A stretch of 64,000 nucleotides of DNA from the NCBI RefSeq assembly GCF_003335585.1, contig NZ_QBFD01000046.1:273345-337344 (forward strand). The letters are read 5' to 3'. Position numbers and translations under genes: made by a program. Positions 26,622-35,528 of this stretch are shown here, in pieces. Source of the DNA: Sulfitobacter sp. DFL-14 (GTDB taxonomy: Bacteria; Pseudomonadota; Alphaproteobacteria; Rhodobacterales; Rhodobacteraceae). Below the pieces are notes generated by a model that was not told where the DNA came from, made no database searches, and saw only the letters and a list, made by a program, of their open reading frames with translations. Numbering within the stretch: position 1 is the first letter of the stretch; the number at the start of each line of letters is the position of its first letter.

Positions 26622-26724
26622 TTTTCCCGAACTTTCAATTTCCCTCTGATGACGGCTGCCCCGCGCCCCGTCACCTTGTGCGCAATCCGGGAGGGAGACC
26701 CGGTGTTATCAGGAGGAAACACAC

Positions 26725-28248
26725 TTGAAAGATCTCGCACATACCGAATCCGGCACCTACACATCGCCGTTCAAGACCCGTTACGACAACTTCATCGGTG
26801 GCGCCTTTGTCGCCCCCGTGAACGGGCGCTATTTTGAAAACGTCACGCCGATCACCGGCGAAAAGATCAACGACTGTGCCCGCTCGGACGCCGCCGACGT
26901 GGAACTGGCGCTGGACGCCGCCCATGCCGCCAAAGGTACCTGGGGCAAGACCTCGGCCACCGAACGCGCCAACCTGCTGCTGAAGATCGCCGATGCGATT
27001 GACGCGAACCTGGAACTGCTGGCACAGGCCGAAACATGGGACAACGGCAAGCCGATCCGCGAAACCATGGCCGCAGACATACCGCTGTCCGCCGATCACT
27101 TCCGCTATTTCTCAAGCGTTCTGCGCGGGCAGGAAGGCTCAATGAGTGAGATCGACGCCGACACCGTCGCCTATCACTACCACGAACCGCTGGGCGTGGT
27201 CGGCCAGATCATCCCGTGGAACTTCTCGATCCTGATGGCCGCGTGGAAACTGGCCCCGGCGCTGGCGGCTGGCAACTGTATCGTGATGAAGCCCGCCGAA
27301 CAGACCCCCGCCGCCATCATGGTGCTGGCCGAGATCATCGCCGACATCCTGCCCGCCGGTGTGCTGAACATCGTCAACGGCTATGGGGCCGAGGTCGGCG
27401 CGGCGCTGGCCACGTCCAAACGCATCGCCAAGATCGCCTTTACCGGATCGACCGCGACGGGCCGCACGATCATGAAGGCCGCCACCGAAAACCTGATCCC
27501 CGTCACGCTGGAACTGGGCGGCAAAAGCCCGAACCTGTTTTTTGCCGACATCATGCGCGAGGATGACGCGTTCCTGGACAAGGCGGTCGAGGGGTTTGTG
27601 CTGTTCGCGTTCAACCAAGGCGAGGTCTGCACCTGCCCGTCCCGCGCGCTGGTTCAGGAGGACATCTATGAGGCCTTCATGGAGCGCGTCATTGCCCGCG
27701 TCAAAGCGATCAAGCACGGCGACCCGCGCGACCCCGAAACCATGGTGGGCGCACAGGCCAGCAAGGCGCAGCAGGACAAGATTCTGTCCTATTTCACCAT
27801 CGGTCGCGAAGAGGGCGCCGAGGTGTTGATCGGCGGCGCGGCGGCGGCGTTCACCGGCGAATTGTCGGGCGGCAACTACATCCAGCCGACGATCCTGAAG
27901 GGCCACAACAAGATGCGCGTGTTCCAGGAGGAAATCTTTGGCCCGGTGGTGTCCGTGACCACCTTCAAGGACGAGGCCGAAGCCCTGGCGATTGCCAATG
28001 ACACCATGTACGGGCTGGGCGCCGGCGTGTGGTCGCGCGACATGAACACCTGCTACCGCGTCGGCCGCGCCATCGAAGCGGGCCGGGTCTGGGTGAACAA
28101 CTACCACGCCTACCCCGCCCACGCGGCCTTTGGCGGCTACAAACAGTCGGGCATCGGGCGTGAAAACCACAAGATGATGCTGGACCACTACCAACAGACC
28201 AAGAACCTGCTGGTCAGCTACAACCCCAACAAGCTGGGCTTTTTCTAA
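26725..28248 (+). CDS. NAD+-dependent aldehyde dehydrogenase (ExaC/AcoD-like)
   Basis: Cytosolic aldehyde dehydrogenase of 507 residues, oxidising acetaldehyde or a similar aldehyde to the acid. Key features are IIPWNFSILMAAWKLAPAL, GSTATGRTIM (cofactor loop), LELGGKSPN with the general-base Glu, and NQGEVCTCPSRALVQ with the catalytic Cys. The TTG start at 26725 is supported by AGGAGG 8 bases before it and by homologous length. ExaC/AcoD enzymes are commonly controlled by AcoR-type regulators, and one lies directly upstream here. A strong terminator follows. Confidence 0.93.
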   Translation: MKDLAHTESGTYTSPFKTRYDNFIGGAFVAPVNGRYFENVTPITGEKINDCARSDAADVELALDAAHAAKGTWGKTSATERANLLLKIADAIDANLELLAQAETWDNGKPIRETMAADIPLSADHFRYFSSVLRGQEGSMSEIDADTVAYHYHEPLGVVGQIIPWNFSILMAAWKLAPALAAGNCIVMKPAEQTPAAIMVLAEIIADILPAGVLNIVNGYGAEVGAALATSKRIAKIAFTGSTATGRTIMKAATENLIPVTLELGGKSPNLFFADIMREDDAFLDKAVEGFVLFAFNQGEVCTCPSRALVQEDIYEAFMERVIARVKAIKHGDPRDPETMVGAQASKAQQDKILSYFTIGREEGAEVLIGGAAAAFTGELSGGNYIQPTILKGHNKMRVFQEEIFGPVVSVTTFKDEAEALAIANDTMYGLGAGVWSRDMNTCYRVGRAIEAGRVWVNNYHAYPAHAAFGGYKQSGIGRENHKMMLDHYQQTKNLLVSYNPNKLGFF

Positions 28249-28260
28249 GACCCGGCGAAG

Positions 28261-28287
28261 CGGCCCCCCGATCCGGGGGGCCGTTTT
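28261..28287 (+). terminator. Rho-independent terminator after aldehyde dehydrogenase
   Basis: A perfect 9-bp stem (CGGCCCCCC / GGGGGGCCG, loop GATCC) is followed by TTTT, 12 bases after the stop codon. This is the clearest intrinsic terminator in the window. Confidence 0.9.
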
Positions 28288-28412
28288 CGGTTCAATCTGG
28301 ACGACTTAGGGCCACATCTGCGCTGCGTGCAGCACAGGGATCAATCAATACAGCTGATAGAACATCACACCAAGGTTTGCGACAGAGCCAGTGAGAGCTG
28401 CAGACCGATAGA

Positions 28413-31199
28413 TCACAGCAGAAAATCGCCTTCATCCAGGTCGGCGAGGTCTACGTTCAGCAATGTGACAAGGCCGGTGCCCGTGTTGATCTCAACGTTC
28501 GCGCCCACTTGGGACAGGTGATTGAGGGTCAGATCAAGGTAGCTGGTAATCGCGGTGATTGCGCTGAAGTCGATGCGCTCAAATGCATTGGTGGCATCAA
28601 AGTCGGTGATGACATCCTGTCCATGATTGTCAGCAAATACAAAGGTGTCGGCGTTGAAATTGCCCGTCAATGTGTCGTTGCCCAGCGATCCGATGAGCGT
28701 ATCGAACCCCGCACCGCCGCTGAGGCGGTCGTCGTTCACGCCGCCATCGAGCAAGTCGTTGCCCGTCCCGCCTTGCAACTGGTCATTGCCCCATTGCCCC
28801 TGAATCGTGTCGTTTCCGGATTGCCCGAAAAGACCATCCGTATCGAAGCCACCAAAGAGCAAATCATCGCCATTCTGGCCAAACAGCCGATCAAAGCCGT
28901 TGCCACCCAGCATTGTGTCATTGCCATCACCGCCAAGCAGGTTGTCGGCCTGATCGCCGCCATCCATTCGATCATCGCCAGCGCCACCGGACATCCGGTC
29001 AAACCCGGCGCCGCCCAGCAGGGTGTCATTGTCGTCGCCACCGTCGAGTGTGTCATTGCCGATGCCGCCGACCAGCAGATCGAAACCGGCGTCTCCCTGC
29101 AGCTGGTCATTGCCATTGTCGCCGTAAAGGACGTCATTCCCCGCACCCGCGAACAACACGTCATCGTCATCCCCCCCACGCAGAACGTCCTCGCCACCGT
29201 CGCCGCGCAGGGTATCGTTGCCGGCGTCCCCGGACAGAATGTCCAAACCAGCCTCACCGATCAGTAGGTCGTCGCCGTTTCCGCCGAGAAGCACGTCAGC
29301 CTGCGCGCCGCCGTTCAACGTGTCATTGCCCTCACCGCCTACCAGCAGGTCAAACCCCGCGTCGCCCAGGAGCAGGTCGTTGCCCACCCCGCCTATTAAC
29401 GTATCTTCCTGAAATCCGCCAAAAAGCGTGTCGTTGCCCGCATCGCCGGTCAAAAGGTCATCATCATCGCCGCCATGCAGATAGTCGTCATCCAGCCCGC
29501 CAAAGAGGCTGTCATCGCCCCCCAGACCACGGATGATATCATTGCCAGCGCCGCCGTCGAAAAAGTCACCGCCCGCAGTACCTGATAGATCGTCATCGCC
29601 CGCGGTCGCAAAAACCGCCGACCCTAACGGTCTGGTAGGCTGACTGGTAAAGGTCTGCGCAATCCCCAGCCCATCCGTCACCGTGACCTCAACCACAATC
29701 GTCGCACCATAGTTGCCGGGACGAACGGTGTAGGTCTCCTGTGTGGATACAAGCGTACCGCCTTGAAACCACCGATAGCTGGCCGTCGACAGATCCAGCC
29801 CGTCGGCGTCAGCAAGCATACTTATATCGACGCTCAGAAACTCGTCAGGACGAGCGACGCCCCGGATCAGCGGTACGCCCGTGCCCACCTGATCCTGCAC
29901 AAAGAGCTGGCCATAGATGCCACCATCTTCGTTGAACCGTTCGCTTGACCAGGTGATCTGGAAACTGCTGTCGGAAAAGACCTGAATAGCAGAACCGACC
30001 TGATCGTACTGCGGTTCGGCGATAGTTGCGAATTCATCCCCCAGAAACGCGCCATCCGCCGAAAGGCTGCGGGCCCGAATGGCGGAAACCGGCCCATCAG
30101 ACGTCCATGAAATAACGATATCGCCGTTGGGCAGCTGTGCTGCAGCCAGATCAAACTGATCGCCAGCCGTGGTCTGGTTGATCTGCAATTCCTCCGTTGT
30201 CGGGATGCCGGTTGAACCAAAGAAGCGGGCAAAGATGCCGCTGCCTGACCCGTCTTGGCCTTCCGACTCCCAGATCACCACAAAACTTCCGTCGCCAAGG
30301 ACCAGCACCTGCTGGGCGTTCTGATTGCCGGTCGTGGTAGTATTCACCGCGATTGGCGACCCCAGCACTGCGCCGTCCGCCGAGAGGCGTTGAAGCACGA
30401 TGCCGCTGCCACTTGCATCCAGCCCGTCCCCCGACAGCGCCGCGATGAAGCCTCCGCCGGGCAAGGCCACCACAGAGGGGTCGATGCCGGTCGCCGCACC
30501 AAGAGAAAGTTCTGTCCCAAGGGGCGCTCCGGTGGCGGAAAAGAGCCGGGCAAAGGCTTCGTCACCCGATATCCAGGTCACAAGAATGCGGCCATCTGCG
30601 CCGATGACCACCTCCGACAGCGTCTGATCGCCTGCCGTGGTCTGATTGACCTGAAATTCAGCCGCGACGGTCTGTCCGTCGGCGGCAAAGACACGGGCGA
30701 AGACACCGCGCCCCGATCCGTCCTGGCCTTCGGAATTCCATGCCATGACGAAACCGCCGCCGTCCAGGGCCTGTGTCACGGAGTCGTCCTGCACGTCGGT
30801 GATGTAGGTATTGCCAAGCTGTGGTGCCACGACGACATTGCCGTCGGCATCGGTGATGGCAAAAGCCACCTCGTAGTCCGGGCCGTCGGATAATCCGAAC
30901 CGATCGACGACTTCCCAACTGACCAACACATTGCCGTCGGATAAAAGGGTTAGCGAAGGGTCAAGTTCGAGAAAATCAAAGAACCCGCCAATAAAGTGAT
31001 CGGGGTAAAAAACGGGATCGAAGAAACCACCCAAAGCAGGCGGATATGTGCCTCCAAAACTAACGCTAATAGATTGGACATATTCGACGATAATCTCGTC
31101 ATTGGCCAGCACCAGAAAGTCCGGATCATAATAGGACTGGTTCTCGCGGTTGCTCACGTAAATGTGGCGCGGGCCTGAAGGGCTATAAATATAGGGCAA
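28413..31199 (-). CDS. RTX-type calcium-binding secreted protein
   Basis: Large acidic protein of 928 residues, probably exported by a type I secretion system. It has no N-terminal signal peptide. Residues ~60-430 hold several degenerate copies of a beta-rich unit with phrases such as FQVNQTTAGDQTLSEV and LQINQTTAGDQ. Residues ~430-530 look Ig-like. About 34 RTX nonapeptides (GGxGxDxLx, for example GGAGNDIIRG and GGEGNDTLN) run from ~533 to 840. The end has the serralysin-like TFVFADNHGQDVITDF and a hydrophobic tail (DLADLDEGDFLL) of the kind used as secretion signal. No catalytic domain is recognised; adhesin or surface protein is likely. No type I export genes are adjacent. Confidence 0.85.
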   Translation of the reverse strand: MPYIYSPSGPRHIYVSNRENQSYYDPDFLVLANDEIIVEYVQSISVSFGGTYPPALGGFFDPVFYPDHFIGGFFDFLELDPSLTLLSDGNVLVSWEVVDRFGLSDGPDYEVAFAITDADGNVVVAPQLGNTYITDVQDDSVTQALDGGGFVMAWNSEGQDGSGRGVFARVFAADGQTVAAEFQVNQTTAGDQTLSEVVIGADGRILVTWISGDEAFARLFSATGAPLGTELSLGAATGIDPSVVALPGGGFIAALSGDGLDASGSGIVLQRLSADGAVLGSPIAVNTTTTGNQNAQQVLVLGDGSFVVIWESEGQDGSGSGIFARFFGSTGIPTTEELQINQTTAGDQFDLAAAQLPNGDIVISWTSDGPVSAIRARSLSADGAFLGDEFATIAEPQYDQVGSAIQVFSDSSFQITWSSERFNEDGGIYGQLFVQDQVGTGVPLIRGVARPDEFLSVDISMLADADGLDLSTASYRWFQGGTLVSTQETYTVRPGNYGATIVVEVTVTDGLGIAQTFTSQPTRPLGSAVFATAGDDDLSGTAGGDFFDGGAGNDIIRGLGGDDSLFGGLDDDYLHGGDDDDLLTGDAGNDTLFGGFQEDTLIGGVGNDLLLGDAGFDLLVGGEGNDTLNGGAQADVLLGGNGDDLLIGEAGLDILSGDAGNDTLRGDGGEDVLRGGDDDDVLFAGAGNDVLYGDNGNDQLQGDAGFDLLVGGIGNDTLDGGDDNDTLLGGAGFDRMSGGAGDDRMDGGDQADNLLGGDGNDTMLGGNGFDRLFGQNGDDLLFGGFDTDGLFGQSGNDTIQGQWGNDQLQGGTGNDLLDGGVNDDRLSGGAGFDTLIGSLGNDTLTGNFNADTFVFADNHGQDVITDFDATNAFERIDFSAITAITSYLDLTLNHLSQVGANVEINTGTGLVTLLNVDLADLDEGDFLL
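28680..29603 (-). repeat. Tandem RTX nonapeptide-coding repeats
   Basis: About 300 codons encode back-to-back GGxGxDxLx units that bind calcium in parallel beta-rolls. At DNA level the copies are diverged 27-base or 54-base units, so this is a protein repeat rather than recent duplication. Confidence 0.8.
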
Positions 31200-31553
31200 A
31201 TGATACTCCGATGCGAATAATGGTCCACCAAAGCAAGGTTAACAGGGCTTTGTCTATGAACAAGTCCCAGCTTTGCCGCGCAACTGTGTCTTCAACTTGT
31301 TGGAACGACCCATTTCTGGCTGTACGTACAGATGGAATTAGCGAGCTTTCGAGCAATGCCTGTTATTTTTGATATTTTCTTCATTTAGTCTACCGGAGAA
31401 TTTATTTTATCTGGAAAGCGACCTGGGTTCTCCCCCGATGTCCTCATGTTACCAGATATCGATACTCCACAAACAAGCAGAACCTGTGGCTTCTGCCGGA
31501 TTGATGCAACAGGCCCGTGGTGCCTGACGGTGCAGGATTAATGGGTCCTGGCG
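31200..31553. other. AT-rich intergenic region with a 12-bp perfect palindrome
   Basis: The 354 bases between the RTX start and the NRPS stop contain no supported gene. Composition is visibly more AT-rich than the flanks, especially around 31370-31410. The perfect palindrome CTGTACGTACAG at 31320-31331 lies about 120 bases upstream of the RTX start and could be an operator. It does not have lux-box spacing. Confidence 0.5.
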
Positions 31554-34500
31554 CTAGGCGCGTTGTATTTCGAGGACCGGCATGTGAATCCCGGTCTGGT
31601 CCTGCGACGATGCGGCGGGGGCCGGATTGTGCAGGTCAAGGGCAGCTTGCATGATGGGGGCAAAAGCCGCCACGCTTTGTGGTCCCAGCATATCATCATG
31701 TCCGCAATCAACCTCGATCCGTTGGGTTCCGGCGCGCGTAAAGCGATCCCAGGGTGCGTCGCGCCATTCCAGTACGGCGTCAAGCGCGGTGGATTTCCCC
31801 CGGGTTGCACATACGTCAATGATCGGCGTGTTGATCTGCGTCGGCAGGTGACGCTGTGCGAGGTCTAGATTGGCCTCGACCATGTCACGGATGCGCCCGC
31901 GCAATCTGTCAAAACGGTCTTTGCCGATGGTTGTGCGCAAGGCGCTGATCTCGGGCCGGGTGACCAGTTTTTCGGCCAGCGCATCCAGCGTGTGCAGCGC
32001 GGGGTCGGGCGGCTCGCCAAGGAAGGCCAACGCCTGTTGTACCCGGCTGGCTTCGGTGTTGTCGCCAATTCGGGATTGGAACGGATAGGCGTCAAGCAGG
32101 CAGAGACAGGCGATCTGTGCGCCCTGCGCCTCTAGCTGGCCTGCGATTTCATGGGCAAGGAGGCCGCCAAAGGACCAGCCAACAAGGTGGTAGGGACCTT
32201 GGGGTTGGATGGCGCGGATGCGGGCCACATAGTCACGCGCCATGGCTTGCATGTCGGGCCAGATGTCGGGTTCGGTCAGGGCGGAAGATTGCAACGCACA
32301 GATGCCCACCCGCCGGGGCAGCGCTTGCGCCAGAGCGGCATAGCCCCAGCCGATCCCCAGGATCGGGTGCAGGCAAAAGACTGTTGGCGCGTCGGCATCG
32401 GCCTTGCGCAGGTCAAGAACAGGGCCCAGCGGATCAGCCCCGCTGGCCTGGTCCAGTTCGGCAGCAAGGCGGCGCAGGCTGGGGTTGGCAAACACGGTGG
32501 TCAGCGCAAGATCAGGTCCGTAGTAGCGGCGCAAATTGGCGATCAGGCGCGCGGCTGTCAGGCTGTTCCCGCCGAGTTGGAAGAAATCGTCGTCTATGCC
32601 GATATCCTGATTGCCCAATACCGCGCGGACCCGGTCCAGCAGGTTGTGTTCGGTTGGCGTCAGCGGACCAGTTGCGGTTTGACCGGCCCTTTGTGCCCCG
32701 GAAGGGATCGGGGGCAGGGCCTTGCGGTCAATTTTGCCATTTGCGTTCTGCGGCAATGCAGGAAGGCGCAAATAGGCCGAGGGGATCATGTAGCCCGGCA
32801 AATGGGCGCGCAAATGGGTTTCAAGTGACGCCGTGTCGATGGGGTGGGGGCTGGTGAAATAGCACAGCAGCCGGTCTTGATCGCGCGGCTTTACGACGGC
32901 GGCGGACCCGATGGGGGTGAACTGGCGCGCGGCGGCTTCGATCTCTCCGGTTTCGATCCGGTGGCCGCGGATCTTGATCTGAAAATCGATCCGCCCGAAA
33001 TGTTCAAGACTGCCGGTTTCAGTCCAGCGGCCCAGATCGCCGGTGCGGTAGATGCGCCCCCGCGGGCTGTCGACAAAACTGTCCTGAGTCATGTCGGGGC
33101 GCGCATGATAGCCTTGTGCCAGTCCGATGCCCCCGATCCAGATTTCACCGATGGTTCCCGCAGGTGCAGGGGTGCCGAACCTGTCGAGCACGAAGATACT
33201 TTCGCCGGCAAGGGGGCGGCCAATGGGGGGGCGTGTTGCGTTTTCGGCGGTGATCCGTGCGATGCTGGACCAGATTGTCGTTTCGGTTGGCCCATAGACG
33301 TTGAACAAGGGCCCGCCTGTGACAAGCCGTCGGGCCAGATCACCCGGCAGAGCCTCGCCACCTGCCAGTTTGGTCACGGCTTGCAGGCCCGGCCCTGCGG
33401 CCTCAAGGGCAAGCGACCAAAGCGATGGCGTTGCCTGCATATGGGTGATGTGCGATGTTTCGATCCGTGTGTTCAGCAGGTCAGGATCAAGCGTTTCCTG
33501 CCGCTGCGCGATTTCGACGGTGCCGCCGGTGCAGAGCGGCAGCAGCATCTCCAGCGTTGCGATGTCAAAGGCGATTGTCGTGACGGCCAGCCAGCGGCTC
33601 GTTGCGTCCAGATTGATGGCGTCACGCATCGCGGCCAACAGGGCCCAGAGCGCAGCGTGTCCGATATCGACGCCCTTGGGCTGGCCGGTAGAGCCGGATG
33701 TGAAGATCACATAAGCCAGATCGTCGGCGGCACCCGGGCGGATGTCGGCAGGCCAGTGGGTCGGCGCACCGTCAAGACATGTTGTGTCCAGCGTCAGGCT
33801 TGGTGCCCCGCCGGTGGTTTCGGGACCCGCCCGGTCAGGGGAGGCCAGCACAAGCGCGGGCGCGGCGGTTTGCAGGATCAGCGCATTGCGTTTTCGGGGG
33901 GCGTCGGGATCAAGCGGTAGATAGGTCGCGCCGAGCCGGTGCAAGGCCAGGATCGCTGCGGGCAACAGGACCGTGCGGTCCAGCAGCAGCGCCACGATGT
34001 CGCCCCGTTTCACTCCGCGCTGATGCAGCTGGCAGGCAATACCTGCGGCTGTCGCGTCAAGCGCGCCATAGCTGAGAGACCGGGTGCCGTCATGAACGGC
34101 GGTATGGTCGGGTGTTCGGCGAACATGCGTGTCGAACGCATCCAGCCAGTTGTTACCCGCGGGTGCCAGGCCACCGTCGGACCACGCCGCGATGTCTTGC
34201 CGTTCGCCCGGCAGATAGATGTCAGTGGCACGCAGGGGGGGCTCGGGACGGGCCACCATTGCGCGCAGAAACCGGCGCAGACGATCAAGGTGCCGGTCAA
34301 CCTCGGTCTGGGAATAAAGCCCCGGATTGGCGTTCAGTGTCAGTGTCAGCCCCTCACCGTTGCCGCGGTCAAAGATAAAGGCCGTGAGATCGTCAACCGA
34401 CCCGTTTGACAGGTTCGTCACCTTGGCGGTGACTGGTCCGAAATGCAGCGCATAGTCGAAGGGTTCAAAATTGACGGCCATACGAGCGACCTGTTGGTCG

Positions 34501-35528
34501 GGTCGCGTCAGGCCAAGATCGTGGCGGACATGTTCAAAGCGGTATTTCTGATGGCGCAGCGCGCTCATCATGGTTTGACCGCCCTGGCGTGCCAGTTCCG
34601 AGAAACTGATTTCTCCATTAAAATCAAAGCGCAGGGCAACGGCATTGGCCGCCATCATCGCCACCGCGCGTTCGGGTCGCGAGATCCGCCCCAGTACCGG
34701 CATGGCCAGCACCAGATCAGCAACACCGGTCATTCTGTGCACATAACCGGCAAAGGCCGAAACCATCACCTGTGGCAGTGAAATGCCCGATTGGGTTGCG
34801 AATGCGCGCAGTTGTCGGCTGTCGTCAAGGTTCAGCTGACGGCTTGCGCTGACCACGCCGCCGGTGCGGGTGCCCCCGTTTGACAGGGTCACCGGATCAG
34901 GGGTGTCAGCCAACTTTTCGCGCCAATAGGCGCTGTCACGTTCGGCGCGCGTGCTGTTTAGATAGGTGTGTTCTGCTTCCAGCAGGACCTCGGCTGGCGC
35001 GATCTTCGAAGGTGGCGGCGTGTCGCCGCATAGCCGTGCGGTGTATATTTCGGCGCAGCGACGGGCCAACAGGCTGCCGGAAAATCCGTCGAGCAGCACG
35101 TGGTGGGCACAGTGATACCACAGGTGGTGACGCGGGTTCAGGCGGATCAGTGCCGAACGCCACAGCCCGCCCGAGTGATCCGCAAGGTCGGCTTGCATCC
35201 AGGCAAGGGCCGCGGCCATCGGATCGGCTTCCTGGCCGAAATCGATCAGCGGAATGTCCCCTTCGAAGTGTGGGGCGATCTGGATCTGCAATCCGGTTTC
35301 GTCTGGGGCAAGACTGGCGCGCGGGGCCTCAACTTCGTTGGCCAACCAGTGCAATGTCTCTAGAAACACCGCGGTGTCAATGTCGCCTTCCAACGACAGA
35401 TACTCGGCAAGGTTGAACATATAGCCTGCCGGGCTGAGCTGTTCCGCGTACCAGATCCCGTTCTGTGCGGCATTCGCCCGAAGAGAATTTTCGTCTGTCG
35501 GGATCAGTTTTTGCCTATCCAAAAGCAT
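31554..35528 (-). CDS. Single-module NRPS (C-A-T-TE), predicted glycine-activating
   Basis: Non-ribosomal peptide synthetase of 1324 residues, the size and order of EntF. The condensation domain (~1-440) has the active HHVLLDG at ~140 and the EntF-like entry QNGIWYAEQL. The adenylation domain (~460-950) has IFTSGSTGQPKG, YGPTETTIW and NGKIDRK. Reading the ten pocket residues by alignment with GrsA gives D-I-L-Q-L-G-V-I-W-K, one residue from the known glycine code. The carrier domain (~960-1040) has LGGNSL with the phosphopantetheine Ser. The thioesterase (~1060-1324) has GWSFGG and a late GHDDML with the catalytic His. The ATG at 35528 follows AAAGGA. No phosphopantetheinyl transferase, MbtH or acyl/aryl loading gene lies nearby. 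Product unknown. Confidence 0.92.
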   Translation of the reverse strand: MLLDRQKLIPTDENSLRANAAQNGIWYAEQLSPAGYMFNLAEYLSLEGDIDTAVFLETLHWLANEVEAPRASLAPDETGLQIQIAPHFEGDIPLIDFGQEADPMAAALAWMQADLADHSGGLWRSALIRLNPRHHLWYHCAHHVLLDGFSGSLLARRCAEIYTARLCGDTPPPSKIAPAEVLLEAEHTYLNSTRAERDSAYWREKLADTPDPVTLSNGGTRTGGVVSASRQLNLDDSRQLRAFATQSGISLPQVMVSAFAGYVHRMTGVADLVLAMPVLGRISRPERAVAMMAANAVALRFDFNGEISFSELARQGGQTMMSALRHQKYRFEHVRHDLGLTRPDQQVARMAVNFEPFDYALHFGPVTAKVTNLSNGSVDDLTAFIFDRGNGEGLTLTLNANPGLYSQTEVDRHLDRLRRFLRAMVARPEPPLRATDIYLPGERQDIAAWSDGGLAPAGNNWLDAFDTHVRRTPDHTAVHDGTRSLSYGALDATAAGIACQLHQRGVKRGDIVALLLDRTVLLPAAILALHRLGATYLPLDPDAPRKRNALILQTAAPALVLASPDRAGPETTGGAPSLTLDTTCLDGAPTHWPADIRPGAADDLAYVIFTSGSTGQPKGVDIGHAALWALLAAMRDAINLDATSRWLAVTTIAFDIATLEMLLPLCTGGTVEIAQRQETLDPDLLNTRIETSHITHMQATPSLWSLALEAAGPGLQAVTKLAGGEALPGDLARRLVTGGPLFNVYGPTETTIWSSIARITAENATRPPIGRPLAGESIFVLDRFGTPAPAGTIGEIWIGGIGLAQGYHARPDMTQDSFVDSPRGRIYRTGDLGRWTETGSLEHFGRIDFQIKIRGHRIETGEIEAAARQFTPIGSAAVVKPRDQDRLLCYFTSPHPIDTASLETHLRAHLPGYMIPSAYLRLPALPQNANGKIDRKALPPIPSGAQRAGQTATGPLTPTEHNLLDRVRAVLGNQDIGIDDDFFQLGGNSLTAARLIANLRRYYGPDLALTTVFANPSLRRLAAELDQASGADPLGPVLDLRKADADAPTVFCLHPILGIGWGYAALAQALPRRVGICALQSSALTEPDIWPDMQAMARDYVARIRAIQPQGPYHLVGWSFGGLLAHEIAGQLEAQGAQIACLCLLDAYPFQSRIGDNTEASRVQQALAFLGEPPDPALHTLDALAEKLVTRPEISALRTTIGKDRFDRLRGRIRDMVEANLDLAQRHLPTQINTPIIDVCATRGKSTALDAVLEWRDAPWDRFTRAGTQRIEVDCGHDDMLGPQSVAAFAPIMQAALDLHNPAPAASSQDQTGIHMPVLEIQRA

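Noticed and set aside
28680..29603. CRISPR-like or minisatellite array
   Set aside because: The periodicity comes from RTX nonapeptide codons; copies are diverged and there are no spacers.
31320..31331. lux-box
   Set aside because: A lux-type box has CTG-N10-CAG; this palindrome has CTG-N6-CAG.
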